Shown piece by piece: positions 10,160 through 22,878 of a DNA stretch of 64,000 nucleotides; the stretch's first letter is position 1; each line of letters begins with the position of its first letter. The stretch comes from Ligustrum vulgare (taxonomy: Eukaryota; Streptophyta; Magnoliopsida; Lamiales; Oleaceae): contig OY743171.1 of the NCBI GenBank assembly GCA_963555705.1, positions 18,909,352 through 18,973,351 of the forward strand, in the 5' to 3' direction. Made by a program: the position numbers and the translations under genes. The notes beneath the pieces are model-generated. The model saw only the letters and a list, made by a program, of their open reading frames with translations. It had not been told where the DNA came from and did no database searches.

Positions 10160-10882
10160 CTACCTATGCCCCAAACCATTACAACCATAACACCTCAAAC
10201 CACCACTCCCACGCCCGCTGCCCCCAGAATTGTTGGACGAAGCACCACGACCCCAAAAGGAAGTATTATTCGTTGCAGGTTGTGAAGGCGAGGAGGCAGG
10301 TTGCCCTCTCCCTCCACTATTGCTATTGGGCGAATATCCCCGATTGATGTGGGGAACCATTTGCTTCACTATTTGTAGCGCCCTTTGATGAGCTTCAGAC
10401 ACGGAGACGGGAGAAAATATATTGAGTGTGTCTTAGAAGGGTAAACGCAAACCCCCAATAAATCTAGCCACCAACTGATCTTTAGATTCATCAAGATCAT
10501 TGCATGTGATTAGTTGGAAGAACTCCGTCACATAAGCATCTATATTCCGGGGACCCTGCCTCAAATTCTGTAGGCGCTGATATAAAGAACGAGCATAATT
10601 GAAGGGGAGGAAAGCCTCCTTCATATGCTTCTTCAACTTACTCCAGTCACAGATTTTCGATTTCCCCCTCCGCTCACGGCTAGCTTTCACTTTCTGCCAC
10701 CAGGCGGCCGCCCGACAACAAAAATGGGTCGCCACCAACGAAACCCTCTTATGCTCCGGTACCTCCTTGAATTCAAAGATCTCCTCGACTGCACATAACC
10801 AATCCAAAAGTTCCTCGGCCTCCAACCCACCATTAAATTCAGGGATATCAACCCTAAATCCTGACTCCCATCTACGAGAACC
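10160..10882 (-). pseudogene. Gypsy gag with CCHC zinc knuckle
   Basis: Gag forms the virus-like particle. The matrix/capsid part runs from FRVDIPEFNGGLEAEELLDW through AAAWWQKVKASRERRG and FLPFNYARSLYQRLQNLRQG. A stop near 10433 follows IGGLRLPF. The next frame carries a Ser/Gly-rich linker and the zinc knuckle C-Y-G-C-x4-H-x4-C near 10160-10200, in which a TAG replaces one residue between His and the last Cys. The open frame upstream of 10882 is CACTA sequence, so the native start of gag is lost. Confidence 0.9.
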
Positions 10883-11326
10883 CACTAGTACAGAAACTAG
10901 AATACGCGTCGGTTGGAAAACGGAATACGCATCGGTTGTAGCGGCGACGCCTATGACGCAGAAGCGTAAAGTCTCGACTTTAGGCGTCGGTTGTAAACCG
11001 ACGACCAAAGTGAGTTTTGGGCGTCGGTTCTAATTTAGAACCGACGCCTAAAGTAAAAAAAAAAAATGCCCCAAGTTAGTTTTGGATGAGGTGGAATGAA
11101 CGGCGGTAGATCAGGAAAGTGGTCTCCGCCCTCTTCTTCTCCAGATTCGACCACCACGTTGGATCCTGCGTCGCTTGCTATGCAAACATCACCACGCGGA
11201 TGCCGCACCTGTTCCCTACCATCCCTTGTGCATGCTCGGCTCGACCCTAAAACTGCCCTGCAAGGGCCATCAAACAAGGCATTTGTTCTATCATCACTTG
11301 TACTTGAAAATCTCCCAAGAATGCTC
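10883..11326. mobile_element. CACTA transposon terminal fragment
   Basis: Begins CACTAGTACAGAAAC at 10883, followed by subterminal GCGTCGGTT/AACCGACGC repeats closely similar to the left end of the large CACTA at 38553. Only one end is present. After about 11090 there is GC-rich sequence of unknown origin that stops near 11326, where Athila LTR sequence begins in mid-LTR. The other CACTA end, the start of gypsy gag and the outer part of the Athila LTR are all missing, which points to one deletion. Confidence 0.8.
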
Positions 11327-12055
11327 TATATTTTGCTCTAAATTTTTCTCAATGTCCAGCCTCCTTTTTGTGGTGATTTTGCTCCTTTAATACTCCCAAA
11401 ATCGTGCCCTAACTTTATCCACAAGATATACCAAAGATAGGCCTTGAACCAGATTAGGAAATTACTTCCCGAGAAAGTTACGGATGTAACTTTGTCATTT
11501 ACGGCCGTAAGTGAGCTACTGAAAATTTTCGAAATTTGGAAGTTGCGGCCGTAACTTTTTCATTTACGGTCGCAAGTAAATCTCTGCCGAGAAGTGGCTA
11601 TGCTCGATATTTTAGTCATAACCTTTTCTCCTGATGTCCGATTGTGGTGATTCAGGTTGAATTGGAAAGAAAACTCAAATATCTACAATTATTTGTGAAA
11701 TATCTGTTCCAAAATTCGAAAGTCTTCTATGACAAAATTGAGCTTCAATCTCTGACTAAAATTCATGATCACAATCCTTGCGGGTTTTTGATTTCTAACT
11801 TCACCCCAAACCTTCTTTGACCATATTTTTTTCCTCTAATATTCTTCCCACATGTCATTATTGATTTGGAGCTCTTTGAATATGCCCTTGAACCTCACTT
11901 TTTGATTTTTGTGTATTTCTTTGGTCTTGTTTCCTTTCTTTTCTTCTTTTTGACCTTACATAGCACAATAAATGAAAGTGCATTAAACGATACTTCAATA
12001 GGATCAAACCAATAACAAAATAAGATAATAAGTGAATTAAATACGTGCTAATAAA
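11327..12055 (-). repeat. Athila-like 3' LTR, truncated
   Basis: Aligns with 23749-24515 in direct orientation. About 850 bp of the LTR corresponding to 22902-23748 is absent at the left, where CACTA-derived sequence abuts. It contains paired TTACGGCCGTAA-like palindromes near 11500-11575. Confidence 0.88.
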
Positions 12056-12078
12056 GCCTTTATCAAATCCCCCCATAC
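12056..12078 (-). promoter_or_regulatory. Athila-like polypurine tract
   Basis: On the minus strand ATGGGGGGATTTGATAAAGG precedes the LTR start. This is the position and composition expected for the plus-strand primer. Confidence 0.6.
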
Positions 12079-12114
12079 TTAAACCATTGTTCGTCCTCGA
12101 ATAATGATGTGAAA

Positions 12115-12801
12115 CACCACAAGAATTCAGCCCAACAGAGACGACCAAAGTTGTCTCTAAAGGATCTAAAGTCGTCTCTATTCGTTATTAGAGATGACAA
12201 AGTCGTCTCAATTAGTCGTCTCTGTAGGTCCGTAGCTGAAGATAATTAGAGACGACTCTGTCGTCTCTATTTCCTCCGGGGCAATTGAGACGACATTGTC
12301 GTCTCTATTTGTGAAAATATTTAATTAATTTTTTATTTATTTATTTTGACCCGATTCAATCCCTTTTTAATCCGACCCAAATCTCGATCCGAACCGTCGA
12401 CCGGGGAATTTTCTTTAATTTATATGATAATTGTGCATGACAATGATTCGAACTCAGGACCTAAGTGTTGGGTGGTGATGTCCCAACCACTAATGCAATT
12501 AAATTCTTGTGTTAAATTTTGTTTTAAATAATATATATTAGTTAACTTAATAATATTTTCTTAACAAATTAACTTTAATATTAATTATATAAATGTAAAT
12601 AATTAAAAAGGTCAACAAAAAAAAAATAGCGAAATTTTAAAAAATAAGAATAAAAAAATTTGAAAAACAGAATAGAGACGTCGTCTCTTTTGGTCGACCA
12701 ACAGAGACAACTTTTTTGTCGTCTCTATTGATTGACCAATAGAGACGACTTTTCGTGTCGTCTCTAATTTTTCGTCTTTTTTGCTCCTTTTTCTTGTAGT
12801 G
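12115..12801. mobile_element. Small non-autonomous CACTA-type element
   Basis: 687 bp. Left end CACCACAAGAATTCAG (one change from CACTACAAGAA), right end the inverse of CACTACAAGAAAAAGG. AAA target duplications lie at 12112-12114 and 12802-12804. Subterminal regions are packed with AGAGACGAC/GTCGTCTCT repeats in both orientations, as in CACTA elements. The interior is AT-rich with no coding capacity. Confidence 0.82.
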
Positions 12802-12804
12802 AAA

Positions 12805-14966
12805 GAAAAGAAACATAACTCAAACAAAAAAATAGACCTACAATCGGAAAGTCAAGGTTACAACCCACTTCTCTTTTAGCATGAAAATTCAATTCCATAA
12901 CTGGAGTGTGTTAGTGTGTGCAAGAGATGCATCATCCAATATCCTCTGAATAGAAATGAAAATCAATACCCCCGACCCAATTTATTTCTCAATGTGGCTT
13001 GTATCCTCCCACCTCTCGTGAGTTCTCTCTTAACCTCTATCAGTGATTTATTACATGGGTGTTAGTTTTTTGGCCAACTTGAAATCACAGAATATAGACC
13101 AAGCAATTCAAACCACTCATAACCATATGTAATGAGAGTTAACACCCTCACTAGATATTTCTCTCTTCGGACAAAGTGTATAAGGGTGAGAATTTTCACT
13201 CAACTCACTGCATGGAGAATCTATTACCACAGACTGCTCAACTGTCATAACAGGAGCCAACAATAACACAAGTACAAAGTAAAGGTCTTTATTTGATTGT
13301 AACGGGGCTTCAGGTTGGGTAGGATATAATGAAATATTTAGGCTGAGTCGAGAAGGAATTTCGCAAACCAAGTCAATTCACAATGACATTACTTCCTTCA
13401 CTCTCAATATGGATTTCATTGTTTCCCGCTACCCAACTTAGTTAACACTTGAATTTTTTTTTTATTTTTTTTTATTTTTCACAAGTTGAGTGTTTGACTT
13501 CCTCAACAACTAATTTTCTTGACTAAACTTCCTTTTCATTACTTTCTCTCTCTCTTTTTTTTTCCGAGTACAGACTGCAACTTTTTCTCTTTTGTTCAAA
13601 TTATTACGCAATCACCAATTGGCACAAGATAGAATTATACTCCCCTGAATTCATTCCATTACACAACCATCGCTCAACACATGATAGTCATTGCAACTTC
13701 TTAGACTTAGACCACAACAGGATCCTTAATCAACAAAAGCTTGCGAACCCCTTCTCTATGGGTTCAAAACAGAGACAATGCGAAAGAAAGGGTATTCGTG
13801 GCTTGTAGCGTGTCATCAAAATTTCAAGGAAAGACTAAGGCTCAAAAGGGCTTCTATTGGTACATGTATCATGGTAGGCCCTTTTAGCAGGTCAAATTTT
13901 GTTTAACCTAATGTCTTTACTATATTTTGCACTTGAGCCAAGAAGCTACAACGGCATGCACAAAAGAGCACATCCAAGAACAAATCAACCATACATGACC
14001 CATATCAAAGAAATAAGAGCTTAATAGAAAGAGTAAAAGCAGCTCATAGGCTCAAAAGCTCACAAATTATGGTTTATATGTGTTCCTCCCATCCAATTAT
14101 GAGTATAATTCATTGCTCAGTCTTAGTTCCGAACTCAAAATCTAGTGGACAAAGATAGAATGGAGTTACTCGGGGTGGTATTATATCATATTAGTTTTGG
14201 TTTGACTCAATTAGGTTGCAGAAATTTTTCAATTTGTCCCCATTTTCAAACTAATTCAGAAATTATTGGAAAATTCATCGCTGTGTGCTCATTCTTTGTC
14301 CGATTATGCAATTTAAGAAGTTGGTGGTTCAAAATTATCATAAGTGAGGCCGCTTCCTATTAAATCGAACTGTGGGTTTAAGCACAATTAAAGCTAACTA
14401 ACAAAAAACCAAATGAAGATGAATAAATCAGGGATAACAAAAGATAATAGATAATCATCCCCCCACACTTGAATTCCACATTGTCCTCAATGTGGAACAT
14501 GACACTACCAAACAAAAGATGGGATGTGAATGAAATCAAAGGAGGGGACATGTTTTTTTTTGCATGATAATTACGGCCATGAAATGATTTTCTTACAGCC
14601 GTAAGTGTGTCGCTGAATGAAAAAAAAAAATCTGCTGAATTTAGTTACGACCATGAAAAACATATTTACGGCCGTAACTAAACTTGTGATGGAAATCATG
14701 ATAACTGAGTTACGGCCGTAAGCGACATGAATGCGGCCGAAACTAAACTTCTGCCCCAATTTTTTTTATTTATTTTATTTTTATTTTTTTGTAAAATGGA
14801 ATGAACATAATAACAAAGAAAAAAATGAGAGAGTAAAATAAACTCCCCTCTCGGGTTGCCTCTCGAGCAACGCCTTTGTTTACTGTCGTTGGCTCGATGG
14901 TTTGCTTCCTTCTTCATCCGGGATCAACTGGACTCTCAAAGCTCAATTTCTTCTTCATGCTCTTCA
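12805..14966. other. Athila-like non-coding spacer between protease and 3' LTR
   Basis: No coding region recognised. It holds T-rich stretches, a hairpin at 14473-14495 (TCCACATTG, four-base loop, CAATGTGGA) after a run of C, and a cluster of TTACGGCCGTAA-type palindromes at 14565-14750. RT, RNase H and integrase would normally lie in this interval of an autonomous element. Confidence 0.6.
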
Positions 14967-15523
14967 TTAGTGCCTGCAAAATAAGGGTAGAAGCTCTTCA
15001 GTAGAAATTGGTGATGCGACCTGAGAGATTTTACCTGATTGTGGTAACTTTGGACAGTCCTTTCCACCAAGTTCAAAAATTTCCTGTATTGAAGAATCGA
15101 TCACATTAACACGATGAATAGGATTATCATCATCATGATTTTTCACGGAATCATAAATATTGAATTGAATAATCTCATTATCAAATTCCATGGTAAGTGA
15201 GCCACTACTAACATCTATCTTGGTCTTAGACGTTTTCAAAAATGGTCTGCCTAACAAAATAGGAGTAGAGTTGGGGGAGTGGTCATCATTCAGGTCCAAT
15301 ACATAAAAATGTGCAGGAAATACTAACCCGCCTACTTGCACTAGAATGTCTTCAACTACCCCGTCAGGATAAGCATTAGAACGATCGGCTAGTTGAATTT
15401 TACCTGCGGGTTTTGCGAAGTGCTATTTTTCTCTCCGACCCCTTCTTCTTCAACTTCCTCCTCTTCAGCTGCAACAGGTTTCATTTGTGGCCCCTCAACC
15501 TCTTTTCCATTCCGAAGAGTGAT
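14967..15523 (-). pseudogene. Athila-like retropepsin region
   Basis: Part of the gag-pro polyprotein. On the minus strand after FITLRNGKEVEGPQ (near 15525) come an acidic stretch, a stop, and then the frame 15341-14967 with FPAHFYVLDLNDD, ILLGRPFLKTSKTKIDVSSG and LTMEFDNEIIQFNIYD. This is the conserved C-terminal half of Athila/Tat proteases. The sequence upstream continues across the solo LTR at 18783. Confidence 0.82.
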
Positions 15524-15528
15524 GAAAC

Positions 15529-18500
15529 TGTAGCGCCCCGAGTTCCGTATACCCGATTCACTACGTCATTTTCTGTCTAAATTTTTCGAATAATATTTTT
15601 GCGGAAGAAATAATTGAAATTCATTTTTGGCAACATTAAATAAACTGTAATGGCCGATAAAATTGAAAACATTTATGAAACCATTTGAAATAGTAAATCG
15701 AACCATTAATATTGTAAAGAAATTGCCAATGTCATAATTTCTCAAATAAATGAACTTCTCTAAATTATTCGATTGTTTGGAAAATACGGAAACCATTAAC
15801 GTCAAACTTTCAACTGTTTAACGATTATTGCCACCATCATTCATCGCTCGCCACCGTCTCCGAAATCTGCAAAACTGTTAAAAAGTAGGGTGAGTATTTC
15901 ATGGGGGAAATACTCAATAGACTCATCGCAAATTAATTTAATTTATAAGATGATTAAACACATAAATCCCGGCTCTTTATAAAACGGGCATTGATAGAGC
16001 TTCTTTATAAAACGGCTCTTTGAAAATAGCTCTTTGAAAACAGCTCTTTGAAAACCATATACTTATAAAAACATTTTAATTATGCCAAGCATAATTTCTT
16101 TTGAAAGCATAACATAAGATAGGATTGAAATCCTCATAAACATAAGGAGACACAAGAACTTTACCGAACTTAGGTGGCAAGAATTCTTATGTAGTAAAAT
16201 CATAATAACAGTAAGATCATAATAACAGTAAGATCATAATAATAGTAAGTATACCAAAACATAATTCATGAAATTCATAGGGATCATTTCCATCATAACA
16301 TAAGATAGGATCGAAATCCTCATAAACATATGCGACAGGAATTTTACCGAACTTAGGTGGTAAATCCTCATAAACATATGGAAACATAGGAATTTTACCG
16401 AACTTAGGTGGCAAATCCTCATAAACTTATGGAGACACAAGAATTTTACCGAACTTAGGTGGCAAGAATTCTTATGTGTAGCAATGATCCAAAACATATA
16501 AAACATTATCGTAAAAACATAGGGTATACTTACTTTTCATAAAAACATAAGGTATATTTACCTTTCATAAAACATACTTACTTTTCATAAAAATTGACTT
16601 TCACAAGTCACATGACATTTATATGAAATCATAATTTAAATCAATTAATAAGTGCGAGTCTACCTCAAATCCGACGAGTGCAAAGTTGAGCGGGAATGAC
16701 TTCAATTTCTTTAAATTCTCCGTACGCTTCGTCTTAGCCAATAAGTCACTTTAGTCTATCGAATATATGGTTCAAAATGATAAATTATAATTTGAGGACT
16801 AAAATTGATGTTTTGAGAGTTGAGGGACTAAAATGAATCCTTTGAAAGTTGAGGGATTAAAATGAATACTTTTGAAAGTTGAGGGATTAAAATGAATACT
16901 TTTAAAACTTGGGCTTAAAATCAAATTAATAAAATCAGCAGGGACTGAAATGATAAGTTTGAAGCTAAAAGGGCTGGAAAAACTCATTTAAAACTTAAGG
17001 GCTGAAATTGATAACTTAAAAAGTTGGGGACTGATTTGAAAACCTTTTAAAACTTGGGGACCAATATTGCAATTTCTGAAAATAAATATATATTATCAAT
17101 CTCTTTCTCTCTACCCTAATCAGATGCATTCGAAGATAAAGATAGGCAAAGACGAAGGCGGAGATAGAGATGAGGCAGGGGTTGTGACGAACCAATCTTC
17201 AACCGGGGATTTTCCGGTGCAACGCCGGCGCTGGGATGGGGTAATAAAAAGGCTGGGTTTTTGGTGTTGATTCGAGGTGAATCTGAGGCTCAAGATCCGA
17301 TCTTGGCTGCGATTTCCAGTGACAAATCCGTTCACTGGCGGCGGTCGAAGTAGGTAGGTATCTGAGTTCACTTATTTCTTGTTTTGATTTTGAGTTTGGG
17401 GCTGGGCTTGGAGATTCGAGGTTGGGCAGTGTTGAGGTGGTAGTGATCGCGAGTGACTGCAGAGGCGATCTTGGAGTTAATGGTGGAATTGGTGACTGGA
17501 TTGAAATGTGATGGTTCGGACTGTGAGTTGGAGGTGGTAACTTGGCAGTGATGATACTGATTGCAGTGTAAATGGTTTGTGCAGTGGTTTGGTGTTGATG
17601 CAGACTGTGATGGTGGAGATTGAGTGATTCCAGTGTAGTGGTTGGTTGTGACATGGCTGAAGGTTGGCGAATTGGTGGTGCTTGACTGGATTGATGAAGT
17701 AATCGTCATAGCTATGGTTCAGTTTGATGGGTTGGCAGTGGTGGATTGGAATTGGAAATTTGATTGCAGGATATCAAAATTAATGCTAATGGCTGAGATG
17801 GTTGGTTTGTGGTTGCTGCTGGATGTGTGTTGGAAATATTGGTTGCAGGCTATCATTCAAGTTGTGTGATGAAGTTTCTGCAGGTGATGATATAGTGATG
17901 GATTTCGCAGGTGGTGATGGAGAAGGTGGCAGTGCTGGGTTTGGTTTTGCTGTGGTAATGATGATTGATTACAGATTGATGTATATGATGAAGATTGCGG
18001 CTGTGGGTTGTCTTGCAGATAAAGGTGATGAAAATGATGAAGGAGGTGGTAGAGGTTTGATTGGTGATTTGCGATTGTGGGATGATGATGATGATTCCAA
18101 TTTATATAGAGGGAATTGTGGGGGAAAAAGCAAATAGATTAGTGGAAGCACAATTGAGTGAAGAGGATTAAGTGGAAATCATGATTGTTTGTTATGGAAA
18201 TAATGATGGAATAAAAATCATAGAAAATGATCAATTGGGAGACATAATAATTTGGGGAGGGGAATCATTGGTTTTAATGGAAATCATGAAGTGGTGGGTT
18301 TGGTGTAAAGAAAAGAAAAAGGATGAATAAAACGTGGGGGTGTTGAAATGAGGTGGAAAGAAGAAAACATGTGGGAGAAATTTATGTAGATAAATTTTGA
18401 TAAATTTTGGACTAATTTTGATTAAGAATTGTATTAAAACAAATATATTTTGGACTGAAAATAATTTGAGAATAAATAAATTTTGAGATAAAATTGAATT

Positions 18501-18782
18501 ACGTATTTGGACTTGAAATAATTTGAATAAGGAAAATTGAGATATTTTAATAAATTTGGAATTCAAATGATTTTGAAAATAATACTTTGAATAAATAATT
18601 AAAATAACATAATTTTAGAAATTCGGATTTTAATTTAAAATCGAACAAATTCGATATTTCTTGACTTGGCTAGACGAATCCGTCGCGGCGTTAACTTCAA
18701 AATAATAGGTGAAATAGTAGCGACACAATTTTCTAAATATTAAAATAATTATAAAATTGCGTAAAAATTCTGGGTCGCTATA
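15529..18782 (-). mobile_element. Solo LTR (3.25 kb) related to the LTR of the LOG-bearing element
   Basis: Flanked by GAAAC at 15524-15528 and 18783-18787. On the minus strand it begins TATAGCGACCCAGAATTTTT and ends GGGGCGCTACA. Its start aligns with the LTR at 42730, and a stretch near 16130-16460 matches the inverse of 44035-44180. No primer site, purine tract or second LTR copy is found, so it is a solo LTR. It contains five imperfect copies of an ATTTTACCGAACTTAGGTGG repeat (16140-16470) and a GT-rich block at 17350-18130. Confidence 0.85.
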
Positions 18783-19500
18783 GAAACTAACATTTTTAGG
18801 ATTCACCTCAGGCTGAGATGGTAGTTTACCTCCGGATTGTGCTTCCAACCTGTTGATGGCGGTGGCCATTTGGCTCATCTGGTTCTCCAAAATTTGAATG
18901 CTAGACTTTGCATCCTGTTGAAATTGTAATGTGTTCGTTGCTAGTGTTTTTACCATGTCTTCAAGAGACATACCTGAGCCTTGTGGTTTTTGCTGATACT
19001 GCCCCTGTTATTGGAAGGTTCCTTATTCCTGAAATTGCCCTTGAGGTTTGTTGGAAATGAAACTCGGGGGCTTGTTAATTCTGTATCTTAGGTTGGGGTG
19101 ATCCCTCCATCCTGAGTTATAGGTATTAGAGTATGGATTGTATTGCTGTCTTTGGAATGGAAAACCCTCTGCAGCATTTGCTTGTTCACCATTTTCCTCT
19201 TGCAACACCGGACAGGCATCCGTTGGATGCCCAAGATTTGCGCATATCCCACAGGTCTTGACTTGTTGTAACTTCCCTGTAGCAAGTTGTTTTACAAGAT
19301 CTGTTAGTTCAGAAAGTTTACTTTCAATATTGGAACTACTCACCTCATTTATGCGCTGAACTTGAATATCCCTGTTGGAGTTGAACTGCTGAGTGTTCTC
19401 AGCCATATTGAAGATTAAATCCCATGTTTGTTCCGGTGTCTTGTCCATCACTGCACCTCCGCTTGCGGAATCTATCATGCTTCTATCCATCGATGACAGA
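18783..19500 (-). pseudogene. Athila-like gag, C-terminal part with zinc finger
   Basis: Continues gag after the solo LTR. The frame 19490-19023 starts MDRSMIDSASGGAVMDKTPE, shows TWDLIFNMAENTQQF, and a CCHC-like finger CGICANLGHPTDACP. It is followed (18971-18783) by a coiled stretch with LENQMSQMATAINRLEAQSGGKLPSQ. All of this is typical of Athila gag. A stop near 19022 separates the two frames. Confidence 0.85.
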
Positions 19501-22123
19501 TGTAAGACCGCTTTTCATGTTATGGACAATTCTGAAACCCCATGTGATATTTATGTTAATGTTTTTATAAATTTTAAATTGATAAATTTTTAATGTCTAT
19601 AAGTTTAATTATTTTGCAGCGGAAGGGCTTGGACGCTGTCTTGATCAATGTGCCAAATAGAAAGTTCATAACTTGTCTATGTGCAATTTTATGTGTGATT
19701 ATTAACGTGATTTATTAATCTTGTTATTTCTATTTAATTAAGTTGAAAGTAGCCTAAATTGTGTAAATTGAAAATTTGGGGAAAGTTTGGTGACACTTTG
19801 GAATTTTATTTGAGGGTCGTGGACTTAAATTACCAATCTATGAGAGCTGAGGGACTAAATTGCAAATTCCTAAAATTCAAAACCTAATCTATTCTCTCAT
19901 CTCTCATCACTCACGCTCCCTCTCTATTCGATCTCTCTCTTCCCCGATCTCCTCCGCCCCGCTCTCCCTCTCTCAATCGCCCGCATCTCTCTCGGTCTCT
20001 TCCCTTGATTCGCCGGTGACCTTGACTACCACCTACCGGTAAGGCACCCCCTCTTCCCATCTTCGCCACGCACAACACACGCACACACAGTCACCGCATA
20101 CATGGCAGTGCACAAGCTCGCGGTTTTACACACACACACAAACGGGTTTATGTGTGTGTATATATATATATATATATGTTGAGTGTATGTATATAGGCTA
20201 AGATTATCAAATTTTCAGATTTCAAGATATGTAGATTTCGAATTTTGAAGGTTAATTTGAGATTCGAATAATGTTTATATGTATGTATGTATGTATGTAT
20301 GTAAGGATAATTTTGTGGCTTAGTTAACTAGGGAAAAGTTTGAATTGTATATATGAAAATAGTTTAATTGAAATTTGTTAGTTACGTTATTAATTTGAGA
20401 ATTTTAGAAATTTGGAAAGTGGTATAAACGTGAATAAATTTCTGAGATTTTCAAGTATGTATACATAAATTTATAATTTTTGAGATTTATGAAAATTGAA
20501 GTTTAATTGGTATAAGTATGTATACATTTCAGCCTTGTCAATGGATGTGAATTTTCAAAATTTGATAAAGTATAAATTTAAGCTTGTTAGTAACTATTCG
20601 TGCTTAATTATGAGTTGAAATTTGTAAACTTATAATTTGGAAAATTTTATGAATGGTTGAAATTGATTATTTGTTTCGAATATAATGTTTAATGTATTGG
20701 TCATAGCGTGAGGACACATTTTTGATTTAAAAGTTATTCCTTTAATGAATGGAAATAATTAGGATTATTGGGCACATTGACGCGACGGACATCTGAGACT
20801 CTTCCACTTGCAAATCCAGATAACGGTAAATACTAAGAATGTCAAGTAAGTAAACTTCCCCCTACTTTTATAGAAGTTGAATGTAAATGTGAAATGTGTA
20901 AATGACTGCCTTGTAATCTACTTGCCTTGATGAATTTCATTTACGTTATGAAAGTATGTGTTATTGAGAAGAATGTTCAAGCATGCACATTATCATGTCA
21001 TTGCATCATGAAGCATGCATTGGCATCGAAATTGGGAAGTCAAATGTTTTTAAATGAAAGAAATGTGTCAAGGTGCAAGTTTGTTCAAAAGTTATGTATC
21101 CCAAGTTTTTGAAAGAATGAATGGGTGTACTTCTAGTTCATGAAAGTTGCGAGTGGGAAATGGGGCGTGGGGGACCGGCGTACCCGAATTAAGTCGCTTT
21201 GCGACGGAATGTTCAACCGTTTACGGTGGACTGTTAAACCGCTTTGCGGTGGGAAAGTGAATGTTAAACCGCTTTGCGGTGGAAATGCGCATGTTAATCT
21301 GGTTCCAAATAAGTAATTGCCCACTGTATTCTGATTGACTAGAAGTTACACCAAGTGAGCTCACGATGGAAATGAAGTGAAAGTTTTGAAATGTCAAGTG
21401 AAAGTTTTGTAATGTTAAGTGAAAGTTTGAAAAGTTTAAAAGTTCTGGAAAGTAAAGTAAATGGGGATACATACATGGAATTTTCGAAAAGCATTCATGC
21501 ATACAGTTTACTTACTGAGCTTTAGCTCACCCCAATCCCTCCCCATATTTCAGGTGATGGAAGTTAGATGATTCGAGGAGAACACTTGGCGGCTGACTCC
21601 GACAGTACCCATCGTTGCATTAATTAATAAAGTTAAATTTATTCAAGTTATTTTTAGTTAAATTAGAATTTATTTAAGTTCTAAGTAATTATTTCTAAAT
21701 TCATTTATTTTGATAATTGTTTCGGTTGAAATTAGTTTAAATAAGTTATGGTATTTCCCTGTGATTAGTTTTATCATGTTTTCATGAGTTTATAAATTTA
21801 TACTTCAAGTTATTTTGTTGAGGAGTTTGGGGGATTAATGTTGAAGTCGAATTTTGAAATTGTGGTCGGATGTGGATTTTTGGGTTGAATGAGTTGAGAA
21901 TTGTATTTGTAAAATGTTTTTGATGTCCCTCTACAGGTTGGCTATGTCCAATTTACAGAGGAGACTTTGTCGAAATTTCTGTAAAATTTTATAGTAGATA
22001 AATGAACATTATGATTGTGTAAACGACTTAAATTCCGCATGGTTTTAAATGATTTATTTCCGCATTAAAAGAAAAAGGGAAGTTAACACCTAGGTTTAAG
22101 ATTCTTGAACTTGGGGTGTTACA
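19501..22123 (+). mobile_element. Solo LTR (2.6 kb) of a second gypsy family
   Basis: Begins TGTAAGACCGC, ends GGGGTGTTACA, with ACAGA duplications at 19496-19500 and 22124-22128. It splits the gag codons between YFYEGLL and SSMDRSMID. It contains a C/T-rich block (19890-20080), TA and TATG microsatellites (20150-20305), 30-bp repeats of AAACCGCTTTGCGGTGG (21185-21290), and near 21930-21995 the pyrimidine/purine hairpin motif shared with several other elements here. Orientation is inferred from that motif. Confidence 0.85.
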
Positions 22124-22745
22124 ACAGACCTTCATAAAAATATGGCACCAAGAGTTGGTCACTGATCTGATGATGGGGGCAGCTCGAGATGAGTTTTTTG
22201 AAGTGCTCCCAATACTCATATAATGATTCACCATTGTTTTGGCGCACCCCACATATTTCCTTTCTGATCATTCCAGCTCTCGATGCAGGAAAGTACTTTT
22301 CTAGGAATAGCTTCTTCATGTCGTTCCAGGTGGTGACTTATCCAGATGGTATACAGTATAACCAGTCAGTAGCAGCATCCTTCAACGAGAATGGAAAGGC
22401 CCTCATCTTGATTTGTTCCTCAGTAATACCCTTGGATCTCATGCTATCACAAATGACATGGAACTCCTTCAGATGTCTGTATGGGTCCTCACCGGGATGT
22501 CCTCTAAAAGTTGGCAGAAGATGGATCAGTCCGGATTTTAGCTCAAAAGTTCTGCCTTCTTCCACTTCTGGAAAAGTGATGCATAGCGGTTGTTGAGCAA
22601 CATCCGGGGTAGCTAGTTGCTTGAGAGTCAGATTATTGATAGCTACTGCCATTGGTTGTGCAGCTTTTCTTTACTGTTGAAAAGTTCTCTCAATTTCTGG
22701 GTCAAAATCAAAAAATTCAAAATTAGTTGATCGAGTTTTACGCAT
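22124..22745 (-). pseudogene. Athila-like gag, N-terminal part
   Basis: Starts at the ATG on the minus strand at 22743-22745 (MRKTRSTNFEFFDF). A TAA stop lies at 22671-22673, then the frame is open through LCITFPEVEEGRTFELKSG, FRGHPGEDPYRHLKEF and KMRAFPFSLKDAATDW. A frame change leads to FLEKYFPASRAGMIRKEI and ESLYEYWEHFKKLISSCPHH, the standard Retrotrans_gag pattern. It is interrupted at 22123 by the solo LTR. Confidence 0.87.
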
Positions 22746-22878
22746 ATAAGCAAAGAAGTAGACAGGCAAGAATTTTTTTTGAAAAGTTATAGAAATAAAG
22801 TGAAAATAAAATTAATAAAATAAAAGGCAGAAAAAAATAAAATTCTAATTAACTAAACAACTAAATAGGTTGACCGTT

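Noticed and set aside
10883..11008. N-terminal extension of the gypsy gag ORF
   Set aside because: These codons are CACTA terminal repeat sequence read by chance; native gag begins upstream of the insertion and is lost.
17199..18151. Ser/Thr-rich and Gly/Asp-rich ORFs in the solo LTR
   Set aside because: Low-complexity translation of a GT-rich LTR segment on both strands, with no domain.
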